From PALSA-612 sp963791225 (GTDB lineage Bacteria; Actinomycetota; Thermoleophilia; Gaiellales; Gaiellaceae), in assembly GCA_963791225.1 (NCBI GenBank), contig CAWBRV010000008.1:1364001-1428000 (forward strand): a stretch of DNA of 64,000 bases, given 5' to 3'. Of this stretch, positions 25,961-33,498 are shown one piece after another (positions within the stretch are counted from its first letter, which is position 1; each line of letters starts with the position of its first letter). The position numbers and the translations under genes are program-made. The notes below the pieces were generated by a model. That model saw only the letters and a list, made by a program, of their open reading frames with translations, did no database searches and was not told the origin of the DNA.

Positions 25961-26493
25961 CAACCAAGGCGAGTTCGAACCGGTCGCGCACGGTCTGCGA
26001 ACCAAGCCCATGCGCCGACGGCTGTTGACCGATGTGCGAATCCTGTAGCTCAACCTCACACGCCGGCCGGCGGCGCTGGACGAGCACCCATCTTCTCCTC
26101 TTGGCGTTGATTACTACGCTCGCGGTCTTGGCGGCAGTCGGGTTGGCTAGGCGGCTCGAGGGCGGTGGCGCTGCCGGCGCGGCTAGCTGTGGCCGCGCTG
26201 GGGGGTGATTCAATTGCTTACCAGGCTGCTGTTACGCGCCACCTGCACGGAGGCGTCCGTCTGCTTCTCGCCGATACCAGCCGGTACGTGTTGAAGGTGC
26301 GCGCCAGCGATGCTTCGGCTTGCTCGCAGGTTCAGAAGTTCCTTAGTGCGACGAGGGCGGCTCTTGAATCGGTCTGTGCACCTTGTTCCGAGCGGCTTCG
26401 GCGGACGCTGTTGAGTCGCTCGATCTGATCCGCGCTGCGGCTTTAGAGCAGGCGCAGCGAGCATGTTCGTTTCCTGGTCTGCACAATCACTTC
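25961..26493. other. Spacer with a possible small membrane peptide
   Basis: A plus-strand frame at about 26034-26207 (57 codons) encodes a basic start and one strong hydrophobic helix (HLLLLALITTLAVLAAVGLA). It could be a small membrane protein. The rest has no recognisable gene. Confidence 0.35.
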
Positions 26494-27417
26494 GTGCGAT
26501 CTCGCCTGAGCCTGTGCTGTCTCGGCCTTTGCGTCTTGCTCGTGAGCGCTTGTGGCGCGGCGTCTCAGTCCACTAATCGGTCCCTAGGTTCCGGGCCAAC
26601 TTTGGCAAAGCTTGCCATGGGCGCCAGGCAGGGGGAGCTGATTCTGGGCACGTCGGATTACGCGCCTGGCCGGATTCGGATCTCGTTCCTGCTCGCCCGC
26701 TCCGATGGCAGCCTGGTCGGGCGCGGTCGAGCCCGTGTCTGGATCGCTGCCGGCCGTACCTCAGCGTCGTTCGCGCAGGCAATCGCTCTGCGCGAGGCGA
26801 TCACGGTCCCTGGGGCGCGAGTGAACCCCTTGGGTACGAGCCACTTGTTTGTCGCTCGCGTGCTGGTTTCACGGGCGGGCGAGTACTGGATGCTCGTCCG
26901 GCCGATCGGGGGCCGTCGACTCGCCGCTCTCGCCTCGTTCGTCGTGAATCAGCACACGGCGGCTCTTCCGATCGGTGCGGACGCCCCGTCTTCGCAGACA
27001 CCCACCATCGCGTCGAGTCACGGGCAGGCGCGGGCGATCACAACGCACGTTCCGCCCGACCGGGCGCTACTTCAGTACTCGGCAGCCGAGGCGCTTGCCG
27101 CTGGCCGTCCGTTTGTGCTGGCGTTCGCTTCACCGGCCATTTGCCCCAATCGGACATGCGGTCCGGTGGTCGACGTCGTGGAAGCCGTCCGCCGGCAACT
27201 CTCAGGTAGCGGCATCCGCTTCATCCACGTCGAGCCCTACAAGAACAACAACCCAGGACTCGGCCTCAACCAATGGGCCAAGCAATGGCACTCGCCCGAC
27301 GAGCCATTCACGTTCCTCGTCGGACGCGACGGCCGGATCAAGGCCAAGTTCGAAGGATCGTTCTCGGCGGGCGAACTGCTTACAAGCGTCCGCGCACAGC
27401 TACTGCGCAAACCCTGA
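26494..27417 (+). CDS. Lipoprotein with thioredoxin-like C-terminal domain
   Basis: 307 residues from the GTG at 26494, chosen because it begins a compact signal peptide with a lipobox (LLVSAC, Cys about residue 20); the frame is open further upstream. The N-terminal part (about 45-160) resembles an extracytoplasmic beta-rich domain. The C-terminal part (about 190-305) looks thioredoxin-like: a YSAAEALAAGRPFVLAF strand, CPNRTCGP (two Cys spaced C-x4-C), HVEPY and FTFLVGRDGRIKAKFEG. It may reduce or carry metal-sensitive thiols on the outer face; context with the CDF exporter and HMA protein supports metal handling. Confidence 0.65.
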   Translation: MRSRLSLCCLGLCVLLVSACGAASQSTNRSLGSGPTLAKLAMGARQGELILGTSDYAPGRIRISFLLARSDGSLVGRGRARVWIAAGRTSASFAQAIALREAITVPGARVNPLGTSHLFVARVLVSRAGEYWMLVRPIGGRRLAALASFVVNQHTAALPIGADAPSSQTPTIASSHGQARAITTHVPPDRALLQYSAAEALAAGRPFVLAFASPAICPNRTCGPVVDVVEAVRRQLSGSGIRFIHVEPYKNNNPGLGLNQWAKQWHSPDEPFTFLVGRDGRIKAKFEGSFSAGELLTSVRAQLLRKP

Positions 27418-27440
27418 TGCTGCAGCCGAAGGAATGACTG

Positions 27441-27647
27441 CTAGACGGTCTCGTAACCGGCATCCGTGATCGCGGACCGGAGCTTCTCGTCCACGAGCGG
27501 GCTGCCGTGGACGACGACCATCTTGGTCTCCAAGTCGACGTCGACCGTTTCGACTCCGTCGACCCGTATCAGCTCGCGGGTCACGGCGGCCCGACAGTGG
27601 TCGCAATTCATCCCCGGCACCTGATAGGTAGATGTTGTATCACGCAT
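27441..27647 (-). CDS. Heavy-metal-associated (HMA) domain protein, CopZ-like copper chaperone
   Basis: 68 residues from the ATG at 27647; a GTG at 27683 would lie inside the operator. One ferredoxin-like HMA domain with the Cu(I) site GMNCDHC near residue 13, then AVTRELIRVDGVETVDVDLE and a final AGYETV. It carries copper to exporters or sensors. A dyad 30 bases upstream fits a CsoR-type operator. No copper ATPase is adjacent. Confidence 0.85.
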   Translation of the reverse strand: MRDTTSTYQVPGMNCDHCRAAVTRELIRVDGVETVDVDLETKMVVVHGSPLVDEKLRSAITDAGYETV

Positions 27648-27676
27648 CCCGTACGCGCTCTCACGGAGACGGCATG

Positions 27677-27693
27677 ATACCACCCTGGGGTAT
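27677..27693. promoter_or_regulatory. CsoR-like operator
   Basis: ATACCACCCTGGGGTAT, a dyad (ATACC...GGTAT) with central C and G runs, as in copper-sensing CsoR operators. It lies 30 bases upstream of the HMA gene start on the minus strand. No csoR gene is in the window. Confidence 0.5.
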
Positions 27694-27744
27694 GTTCCGA
27701 CTATGCCTCGTCGAAGCGCAAGCTGGTCAGCTTGAGCGTTCGAC

Positions 27745-27837
27745 AGCGAGCACGCCGATCAGCTGCCTCTGATAATTGGCCGCCTCCCGATCGCCTTCCT
27801 CGCCGCGCTCCTGTCTTTTCTAGCTCCCTGCGTGCTA
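27745..27837 (+). pseudogene. Remnant of a CcdA/DsbD-type membrane protein N-terminus
   Basis: The plus strand encodes LPIAFLAALLSFLAPCVLA, the first helix of CcdA-like thiol-electron carriers (typical LAGLLSFLSPCVLPL), then abruptly unrelated residues. The break coincides with the 3' end of the minus-strand propeller gene at 27835. No start codon survives. This is a recombination scar. Confidence 0.5.
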
Positions 27838-28923
27838 GCGGATCAGCGCGAACGAGTCGCTACCGCTGGTACTTCGGTCTGGCAGCTGCTCGGTCTTCAA
27901 AGCAAGTCGCGACTGACCTGGGCGCCAGGCGACCACGAGATTCTTCCCTTTGCTCTCCGCCAGCAGTACTAGGCGACCGTCTGGAGTCCATTGCATGCTG
28001 GTCATTTTCAATGCGATGAATGTCGGCATGCCTGGGAGCTCAAGCATCGTTCCGGTATCGATGTTGAGTAGCCAGATGTCGAAAGCTTGGCCTGCGGGTG
28101 AAGTCCAGCTCGGGTTAGCGAACGAGAGGGCCACCCAGCGAGCCTCAGAATCCACAGCGGCCTGGTCTAGGCCGCCGAGGATGCTCGGCCAGCGGAACTG
28201 GCGCTGAGCACCGGTGCTTCGGTTCAGTACCGTGAAATTGCCGTTGGGACCGTCTTCGAGCAGGATTCGAGTCGCCGTGATGGCGACAATGCCGAGAGGT
28301 GACTTGAATGCGTCTAGGGGGGTTGTGAAAACGATCTTGCCGGTGGAGGGGTTGATCACGCTTGTACGACTGACAACCAACCCGAGTGAGCTGCCGGGGG
28401 AGATCGTGAGGTCGCAGGGGAACGCACGGGGCTTGCGAATCGCTCGGCCGTCGAGCGCGACTCTCCCTAGAGAGCAGGCCGAGCGATCAAGATGGTGTTT
28501 AACCCAAATGGACCGATTGTCGACCGCCGGCGCAACAGCGGCCCCACTGCCCAGGTTGAGCGTCCGTGGCACGTTATTGCGGTTGACGGCATAGATCCGT
28601 GCACCGGCCTGAGCACGTTCGGCAACAACTACCGCTGTACGGTTTCCAACGCCGGTGACCGAGACGCCTAGATCCCTACGCTGACTCGTGAGCACACGAA
28701 GTGGCGTGATGCGGTTCGTGTCAACATCCAGTAGGTACGGGGGTTTCCCTGGGATCACCAAATGCAGTTCTGTCTTGGAGGAAAGCGGGACTCCAGCCAG
28801 CGGTGCCGGACGCCGATCGGCCTGAACTGCCACTCCGCCCTGGGTTCTACCCGTCGCAGGGACGACTGACCCAGATATCACGACAACCGACAGGACGAGA
28901 ACCAGCCTCAATGATCCGTCCAC
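27835..28923 (-). CDS. Secreted beta-propeller-like protein (MauB-like position)
   Basis: 362 residues from a GTG at 28923; signal peptide to about residue 25. Repeated beta-blade-like units (LHLVIPGKPPYLLDVDTN, IWLLNIDTGTMLELPGM, MQWTPDGRLVLLAE) suggest a six- or seven-bladed propeller. In methylamine dehydrogenase the heavy chain (MauB) is a secreted propeller of similar size. Here the gene ends a cluster with a MauA-like Cys-rich peptide and MauD/MauE-like genes. Direct similarity to MauB cannot be judged by eye. Confidence 0.6.
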   Translation of the reverse strand: MDGSLRLVLVLSVVVISGSVVPATGRTQGGVAVQADRRPAPLAGVPLSSKTELHLVIPGKPPYLLDVDTNRITPLRVLTSQRRDLGVSVTGVGNRTAVVVAERAQAGARIYAVNRNNVPRTLNLGSGAAVAPAVDNRSIWVKHHLDRSACSLGRVALDGRAIRKPRAFPCDLTISPGSSLGLVVSRTSVINPSTGKIVFTTPLDAFKSPLGIVAITATRILLEDGPNGNFTVLNRSTGAQRQFRWPSILGGLDQAAVDSEARWVALSFANPSWTSPAGQAFDIWLLNIDTGTMLELPGMPTFIALKMTSMQWTPDGRLVLLAESKGKNLVVAWRPGQSRLALKTEQLPDRSTSGSDSFALIR

Positions 28924-29037
28924 CAGTGTCGGAACGCCAAAGTGTGCAAAGTCCGATTGGGCACGTTGTAGTTCATGATACTTGCCGGCGTTAGATCCGC
29001 CACGTAAGGAGTGAGACCCATCGGTTAGGTTTGCTCA

Positions 29038-29469
29038 TTAGCAGTTGTTGCCCAAGAACTGACCGTAGGAACACTTATAGTCCGTGCCGCTGAAGCAGTC
29101 GTTGCTGGTGCCTCCGTTGAAACACTCTCCGCACAGCCAGAGTTGCTTTCCATAGCAGCACCACCAAGACGATTTGTGTGAGCCGCCGTGATCGCAACTG
29201 AAGTCGCAACATCCGCTCGGCGCGCACCAGAGATCCGGTCTTGCGAGGGTGCAGCACCCCGGGCTCCCATTGCCCATGTGCGCTTCAGCAGCCGGAGTGT
29301 CGCGTGAGGCGATCCCGGCGAACAAAGCGGCGCTCGCGATCGACACCTTTCGTGACATCGCCCAAGGCGACCACGTTCTGATGAGCGAGCGGCGTGACAA
29401 TGCTTGCCCCATCTCAAGCTCCTGGAGCGCATCACTCAGCGGCTCGGCTTTGGTGTCTCTGAATGTCAT
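29038..29469 (-). CDS. Tat-exported cysteine-rich protein, MauA-like
   Basis: 143 residues from the ATG at 29469 (GGGAG at 6 bases). A long leader of about 63 residues contains a twin-arginine motif (SRRSLI) and ends near AAEA; such long Tat leaders are typical of MADH light chains. The mature part, about 80 residues, has 13 Cys, including three CC pairs, and several Trp. The end (WWCCYGKQLWLCGECFN, then DCFSGTDYKC) resembles the MauA C-terminal pattern (CCGY...CPCLN, WCFG...YHC). The Trp expected before CFG is Asp here, so a tryptophylquinone cofactor is doubtful. Confidence 0.6.
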   Translation of the reverse strand: MTFRDTKAEPLSDALQELEMGQALSRRSLIRTWSPWAMSRKVSIASAALFAGIASRDTPAAEAHMGNGSPGCCTLARPDLWCAPSGCCDFSCDHGGSHKSSWWCCYGKQLWLCGECFNGGTSNDCFSGTDYKCSYGQFLGNNC

Positions 29470-29529
29470 TGACGTCTCCCTTCGTGCTCCATCCTGCGGC
29501 TTGGTTAACGTGGATTGACTAATACGCTC

Positions 29530-30147
29530 CTAGAGCGCTGCCCGAACAATGAATCCGATTGCTGCAACAGCTAGCCCTGCCGCTGTGTAACGGACATACT
29601 TGAGTGGGTACAGCAGGGCCGGCATGATTGACTCCGTACTTTGGTGCCACCAACGTCTGTTCCTCCGATTATCCACCGGTAGGGCAACGATGAGCACGCT
29701 GAGAGGAATGCAGAACGCGGCCGCGTATGCGATACCGGCCCACCATCCCGCCCATCCGGCGAATGTCAGTGTCAGCGCCGCCCAGGACGCAGCCGAGGAT
29801 CGAAACGTCGATACGACCGTCCCGGTATCCAGTCCCCAAAGGAAGAGAGTAGAAGCTCGGGAGTAACGGCTTGCGAGACTCTTTGGGGTTTGTCGATTGA
29901 ACAAGGTGGGTCTCAGGCGTGGAAACAGAAGATCTATCGTCGCGTATAACCCGAGTGCCGCGGCGATGACGAGGCTGCTTGGCATGAAAGTGACGGACCT
30001 CAACGCCGACCCAGTTTCGCTGGCGATCGCAAATACGGCGAGCGACGAAAGAACGAAGCCCAGGAGAAGTGGCGCAACCATCTGTGAGCGTGTCATCCAT
30101 GTCGATTTCGTCCCCACGGGACGATGGGTCTGGCGAAGTTGGCCCAT
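29530..30147 (-). CDS. Polytopic membrane protein in a Mau-like cluster
   Basis: 205 residues with about four to five hydrophobic helices (for example VAPLLLGFVLSSLAVFAIA, VIAAALGLYATIDLLF and a long segment from FAGWAGWWAG through CIPLSVLIVALPV). It sits where Mau clusters often have the membrane protein MauF, but I cannot show similarity. It may help electron transfer or assembly of the exported neighbour. The start at 30147 has a weak ribosome site. Confidence 0.55.
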   Translation of the reverse strand: MGQLRQTHRPVGTKSTWMTRSQMVAPLLLGFVLSSLAVFAIASETGSALRSVTFMPSSLVIAAALGLYATIDLLFPRLRPTLFNRQTPKSLASRYSRASTLFLWGLDTGTVVSTFRSSAASWAALTLTFAGWAGWWAGIAYAAAFCIPLSVLIVALPVDNRRNRRWWHQSTESIMPALLYPLKYVRYTAAGLAVAAIGFIVRAAL

Positions 30148-30159
30148 GAAGGAGCATCC

Positions 30160-30228
30160 TCAAGGACTTGCGACCTGAGAGGCTCCGGCAAGCACCGCGA
30201 ACCCTAGAGTCAACGCATCGTGAATCAC
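30160..30228 (-). CDS. Possible 22-residue hydrophobic peptide
   Basis: A GTG at 30228 preceded by AGGAGG at 4 bases begins a 22-residue frame, mostly one hydrophobic segment (LTLGFAVLAGASQVA), ending at TGA (30160). The start overlaps the mauD-like stop. The very good ribosome site suggests it is real, or that the site serves a leader for the downstream membrane protein. Confidence 0.4.
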   Translation of the reverse strand: MIHDALTLGFAVLAGASQVASP

Positions 30229-30854
30229 TTCACCTCCTCTCCAGTTTTGACCACATGCGAGCGTGAGGTATCAGTCCGCGTGTTCGTCTTAACTCCGTTC
30301 TGGCGCTTGTTCCTTGCCTGCCCGGTGAAGACAATTGGAACCAACTTTTGCGCTTGTCGAGGAGTTGATACGGCGTGCGCCCTCACGAAGTCCCCGAAAG
30401 AGGTCGTGAACACGGATGGAGTAACGTGCATTCCGATCCTGCTAGCGATCAGATCCTCTTCGTCGACAATGACCCGGTCTAGCGATCGCGCCAGTAACTC
30501 AATGAGAGGTTTTGGTCCCTGTGAGTCGATGTTTGATGCAGGCGGCCCCGTCAAGACGAACCAGACCGTGTCTGGAGATCCACCCCGGAACAGTTCGGCA
30601 ATTGCAAGACAGGTTGCGCACTTTGATGAGAGAAACACTAGGATCGCTTTCGGTTCGAGCGCTATCTCGGCTGGTAAACCGACATCGGTTGTCGTGAACT
30701 CTCCGGCCTTCACGCCGAGCGGCGATGGCTCGTCCTGAAGATCGAGCGCGTTTCTAAGTTCAGTGAGTTGCCTAAATACCTCAACCAGAGCAGCGGCGGA
30801 GACCGCGACGACGACCGCAACGATCACGCCTCCAACCACGAGAAGCCAGATCAC
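30225..30854 (-). CDS. MauD-like membrane-anchored thioredoxin-fold protein
   Basis: 209 residues from the GTG at 30854, which overlaps the mauE-like stop (GTGA) and follows GGAGG at 7 bases. An N-terminal membrane helix (about 1-22), a linker, then a thioredoxin-like domain with the strand AILVFLSSKCATCLAIAE, whose C-x-x-C pair (CATC) fits MauD's role in forming or shuffling disulfides in the MADH light chain. Its neighbours, a Cys-rich Tat substrate and MauE-like protein, support this. Confidence 0.7.
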   Translation of the reverse strand: MIWLLVVGGVIVAVVVAVSAAALVEVFRQLTELRNALDLQDEPSPLGVKAGEFTTTDVGLPAEIALEPKAILVFLSSKCATCLAIAELFRGGSPDTVWFVLTGPPASNIDSQGPKPLIELLARSLDRVIVDEEDLIASRIGMHVTPSVFTTSFGDFVRAHAVSTPRQAQKLVPIVFTGQARNKRQNGVKTNTRTDTSRSHVVKTGEEVK

Positions 30855-31441
30855 GGTGACGCCTCCAGCTTCTCGATTGTCCGCGCTTCGACCGAAGTCC
30901 GTTGAACGTATTCGCGGACTCGACTGAAGGAACGGCGATCCCGTCGAATCGGGCGCCACAGCGGAACAATCTGCGCTAGGGAAACGGCAGAGACGGCGGC
31001 GAGCAGCACGAAAACTACGAACCAGCCCGTCTGCTCACTCCAGGTTGGCCCATACACATCTACGACGATGATGGCGGGCACTATGAACAAGAGTTGTGCG
31101 ATCTGGGTCCAGCCGAGTGTCGAGCGCCGAAGCCCACCGAAGCAGCCGCATTGCACGACTCGTCTGGTGCGCAACGCAACAGCGCCAATGACCGCAAAGG
31201 CTGCGAAGAGGGCCACACAAGCCGCTGCCGTCTTTGCCTCACGTGGCCACAGGATGAGCGCGCCAGCGACGGTTGCTTCCACTGCTATGACGGCACGAAT
31301 TGTTGTCGTCGCGTAGTCGGCTGGTAAACCAAGCTCGATCAATGCAGCTGCGGCGTGGCCGGGCTGCACTGCCTTCGCTGCCGCGGAGAGGAGAAGGGAA
31401 CCCGAGATCACGGCAAGCAGGACGAAGGCGACCACGGTCAT
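30851..31441 (-). CDS. MauE-like (DoxX-type) membrane redox protein
   Basis: 196 residues with about four membrane helices. Family signs: a start helix VLLAVISGSLLLSAAAKAVQP, the intervening LIELGLPADY and the conserved VVQCGCFGG with a vicinal Cys pair between helices 3 and 4. In methylamine-utilisation loci MauE with MauD is needed for correct disulfide formation of the light chain. It follows the Tat-signal gene by four bases and overlaps the mauD-like gene. Confidence 0.75.
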   Translation of the reverse strand: MTVVAFVLLAVISGSLLLSAAAKAVQPGHAAAALIELGLPADYATTTIRAVIAVEATVAGALILWPREAKTAAACVALFAAFAVIGAVALRTRRVVQCGCFGGLRRSTLGWTQIAQLLFIVPAIIVVDVYGPTWSEQTGWFVVFVLLAAVSAVSLAQIVPLWRPIRRDRRSFSRVREYVQRTSVEARTIEKLEASP

Positions 31442-31445
31442 CGCG

Positions 31446-31991
31446 TTAGTCCCCTTTGCGCAGATCCATTGCCGTCGCCTCGCCCGTTACCGGGTTAGTC
31501 CAGATTGAGGACGAGTAGATCGCATCGTTATGAATCCCCGAAGGCTCGTCGCGTTTTACTACGGCCGGAGGGACGCGAACACGCATACCGGTCGGCGTGA
31601 GCAGCAACAATCCGCCAGCAGTAGCAGCGACATTGCCGTTCACACGCGTGTACACCGTTTGAACCTGGTCGGCGAAGATCGTCCCGTCAGACACCTTCCC
31701 CACAACGACGACCTCTTCGCCGGGCAAGAATGGGACTAACGTTCCAACGACCCCGTCTGGTCCGTGGAAGACGACAGATTGACGGTCAAGAACCACCTGC
31801 ATCGAGCGATCGTCCACGGAGATAACGCCACTGCGGGCCCCTTGAGCCCGCACGAAGCGACCGACAACCACGTTGTCATCGGATGTCCCCGCGCCGGCCC
31901 GCGAGGCCGCGTCGATACCCACAGCCACGGCAGCCGCCGATGCGATGCTGCCGACCACGAGTGATCGTCGAGTGAGTCTGTGCTCATCCAT
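31446..31991 (-). CDS. Tat-signal secreted protein of unknown function
   Basis: 181 residues from the ATG at 31991 (GAGGAG at 5 bases); a GTG at 31997 is less likely. N-terminal twin-arginine signal (LTRRSLVVGS, then an Ala-rich helix). The mature region (about 40-130) is beta-rich with an OB-like alternation (VVGRFVRAQGARSGVISVDDRSMQVVLD) and no Cys. The end mentions no known motif. It starts the Mau-like gene set, so its product may be a folded subunit exported with the Cys-rich protein. Confidence 0.65.
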   Translation of the reverse strand: MDEHRLTRRSLVVGSIASAAAVAVGIDAASRAGAGTSDDNVVVGRFVRAQGARSGVISVDDRSMQVVLDRQSVVFHGPDGVVGTLVPFLPGEEVVVVGKVSDGTIFADQVQTVYTRVNGNVAATAGGLLLLTPTGMRVRVPPAVVKRDEPSGIHNDAIYSSSIWTNPVTGEATAMDLRKGD

Positions 31992-31993
31992 CT

Positions 31994-32083
31994 TCACTCC
32001 TCTCCGGTCGAGAGCGGTGAGCTATCTGTGGCCATCGCAGATGCGATGACTTCGGCCAGGTCTGAGTGCGTCTGGAAGGCCAT
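31994..32083 (-). CDS. Possible 29-residue peptide before the Mau-like cluster
   Basis: An ATG at 32083 opens a 29-residue acidic frame (MAFQTHSDLAEVIASAM..., ending STGEE) whose stop overlaps the next gene's ribosome site. It has an amphipathic helix. It may be a leader peptide, or the end of a longer decayed gene, as the frame is open upstream. Confidence 0.3.
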   Translation of the reverse strand: MAFQTHSDLAEVIASAMATDSSPLSTGEE

Positions 32084-32434
32084 GGGTGATTCGCCTCTGC
32101 GGCGACTCACCCCGACGGCTAGGGTGCTGCACTCGACATGTGGCGTCTGCGGCACGCCCATACTCCCGCTCTGGATTGGAACCAACGACGACGCTATCGC
32201 AGCTCACGAAGATCGTCAACTTTGTGACGAGCTCGTGACAGAATCCGCACAGTCATCCATGAAACGAAGAGGGAAGCTAATCTCCGATATGACCGGCGGC
32301 GCTCCCGCGGATTGGAACCCTTGGGCGACGCCGCCGGTCGGCTCTCGTGGCTTCGATGCATGCGGTGGTCGCGGACTGCAGCGTCTCTCGGACGGCACGA
32401 TCTACCACCGCCCCAAGTCGAATAGGAGCGGTCC
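32084..32434. other. Spacer
   Basis: No recognisable gene; chance frames only. It presumably holds the promoter of the Mau-like cluster. Confidence 0.35.
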
Positions 32435-32836
32435 TCAGCGCAAGAGCCGGTAATGCCCATGTCGAGTCCGTTCGAAGATTGGCTTCGGTCCCTTTGAGCG
32501 AGTGAGCAGATAGTCAGCTACTGAAAACCGAGAGACGGCTCCTCCCAGCAGGCGCTCGACCTCGGCGTGGATGGCCTTGGCGCGCATTTCAGAGTTGGTC
32601 TGTGCGAAAGCTTTGATGATGGCGCCACTGACGGTGCCGAACTTGCGCCGGCCGTCAGGCCAACCAGCCGCCGGTGTCGCTTTCAAACGAGCAACTTTGT
32701 GCTCAGTGCCACCTGTGCGAGAATGGTATTTAGAGGCCTTAGTGCCTCGGGGTCGTCCTGAATCCCTGTATCCAAGCCCAAATAAGAGGTCATCCAGAGG
32801 TTGGGGAAGGTTTGAAAGTCCTCCACTCAGGACCAT
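32435..32836 (-). CDS. Winged-helix-like protein, family copy 3
   Basis: 133 residues from the ATG at 32836, directly before the conserved VLSGGLSN block; this is the only copy with a standard start. It continues with a variable linker (rich in Arg/Gly/Lys), then GWPDGRRKFGTVSGAIIKAF, MRAKAIHAEVERLLGG, SRFSVADYLLTRSKG and TRHGHYRLL at the end. The second half resembles a winged-helix (HARE-HTH-like) nucleic-acid-binding domain. The family is repeated three times in 18 kb, all on the minus strand. Confidence 0.65.
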   Translation of the reverse strand: MVLSGGLSNLPQPLDDLLFGLGYRDSGRPRGTKASKYHSRTGGTEHKVARLKATPAAGWPDGRRKFGTVSGAIIKAFAQTNSEMRAKAIHAEVERLLGGAVSRFSVADYLLTRSKGPKPIFERTRHGHYRLLR

Positions 32837-32963
32837 GACGCGGCAGCTCTGCAAACAAGCCCAAACGGAGCGAGGGCAAACAGGCTCGCCTCGCCTTAGC
32901 TCGTAGGGCCAGGAGCATCCGAGGCGGTCTAGGAGCCGAACGGTCCCTGGTCGGTCTGGGCCG

Positions 32964-33353
32964 CTAGGCGCCGCGCGGTGACTGATCGTCGAGGGTGATC
33001 CGCATCAGGTCACGGATCGAAACGATGCCGACGACACGGCCGCCTTCGAGGACCGGCAAATGCCGAAAACCGCCGTGGATCATCAGCGTGCCGGCGTAGC
33101 CGGTCTCGTCCGACGGCTCGATCGTCTCGGGGTGCCGAGTCATCCAATCCTCGACCGTCTCACCCTCGACTTTGCCTGACGCCACCGCCCTGAGTAGGTC
33201 TCGCTCAGTCAGGATCCCTTGCAACTGCTCGCCCTCGAGGACAAGCGCGGAGCCGATGTATCGCTCCTGCATTCGTTGCGCGGTCTCGACCAGCAACGCC
33301 CGAGGGCCAACGCAGAGGATGTCGCGGGCCATGATGTCGGCGACCGTCGTCAC
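32964..33353 (-). CDS. CBS-domain pair protein
   Basis: 129 residues from the GTG at 33353 (AGGAT upstream). Two CBS domains fill the protein: VADIMARDILCVGP...GILTERDLLRAV (about 1-60) and VEDWMTRHPETIEP...LPVLEGGRVVGIVSIRDLM (about 65-125). Stand-alone CBS pairs bind adenine nucleotides and sense energy state. It lies near the border where base composition rises. Confidence 0.85.
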   Translation of the reverse strand: MTTVADIMARDILCVGPRALLVETAQRMQERYIGSALVLEGEQLQGILTERDLLRAVASGKVEGETVEDWMTRHPETIEPSDETGYAGTLMIHGGFRHLPVLEGGRVVGIVSIRDLMRITLDDQSPRGA

Positions 33354-33498
33354 TACGCGGATCCTACTCAGGTGCGGGCAAAGGATCTCGCAACCGCCCG
33401 CGGGGATCCGCGCAAGGGATTGGCGCACGAAAGGCCCGATCCCGCAGGTTCCCTGAGGCCGTTGCGCTCGATCGCATGCCCGCGCCGGTAGCCTCGGC

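Noticed and set aside
29038..29469. A true methylamine dehydrogenase light chain with tryptophylquinone
   Set aside because: The mature part is much shorter than MauA, the Trp expected before CFG is missing and no mauG is seen; kept only as MauA-like.
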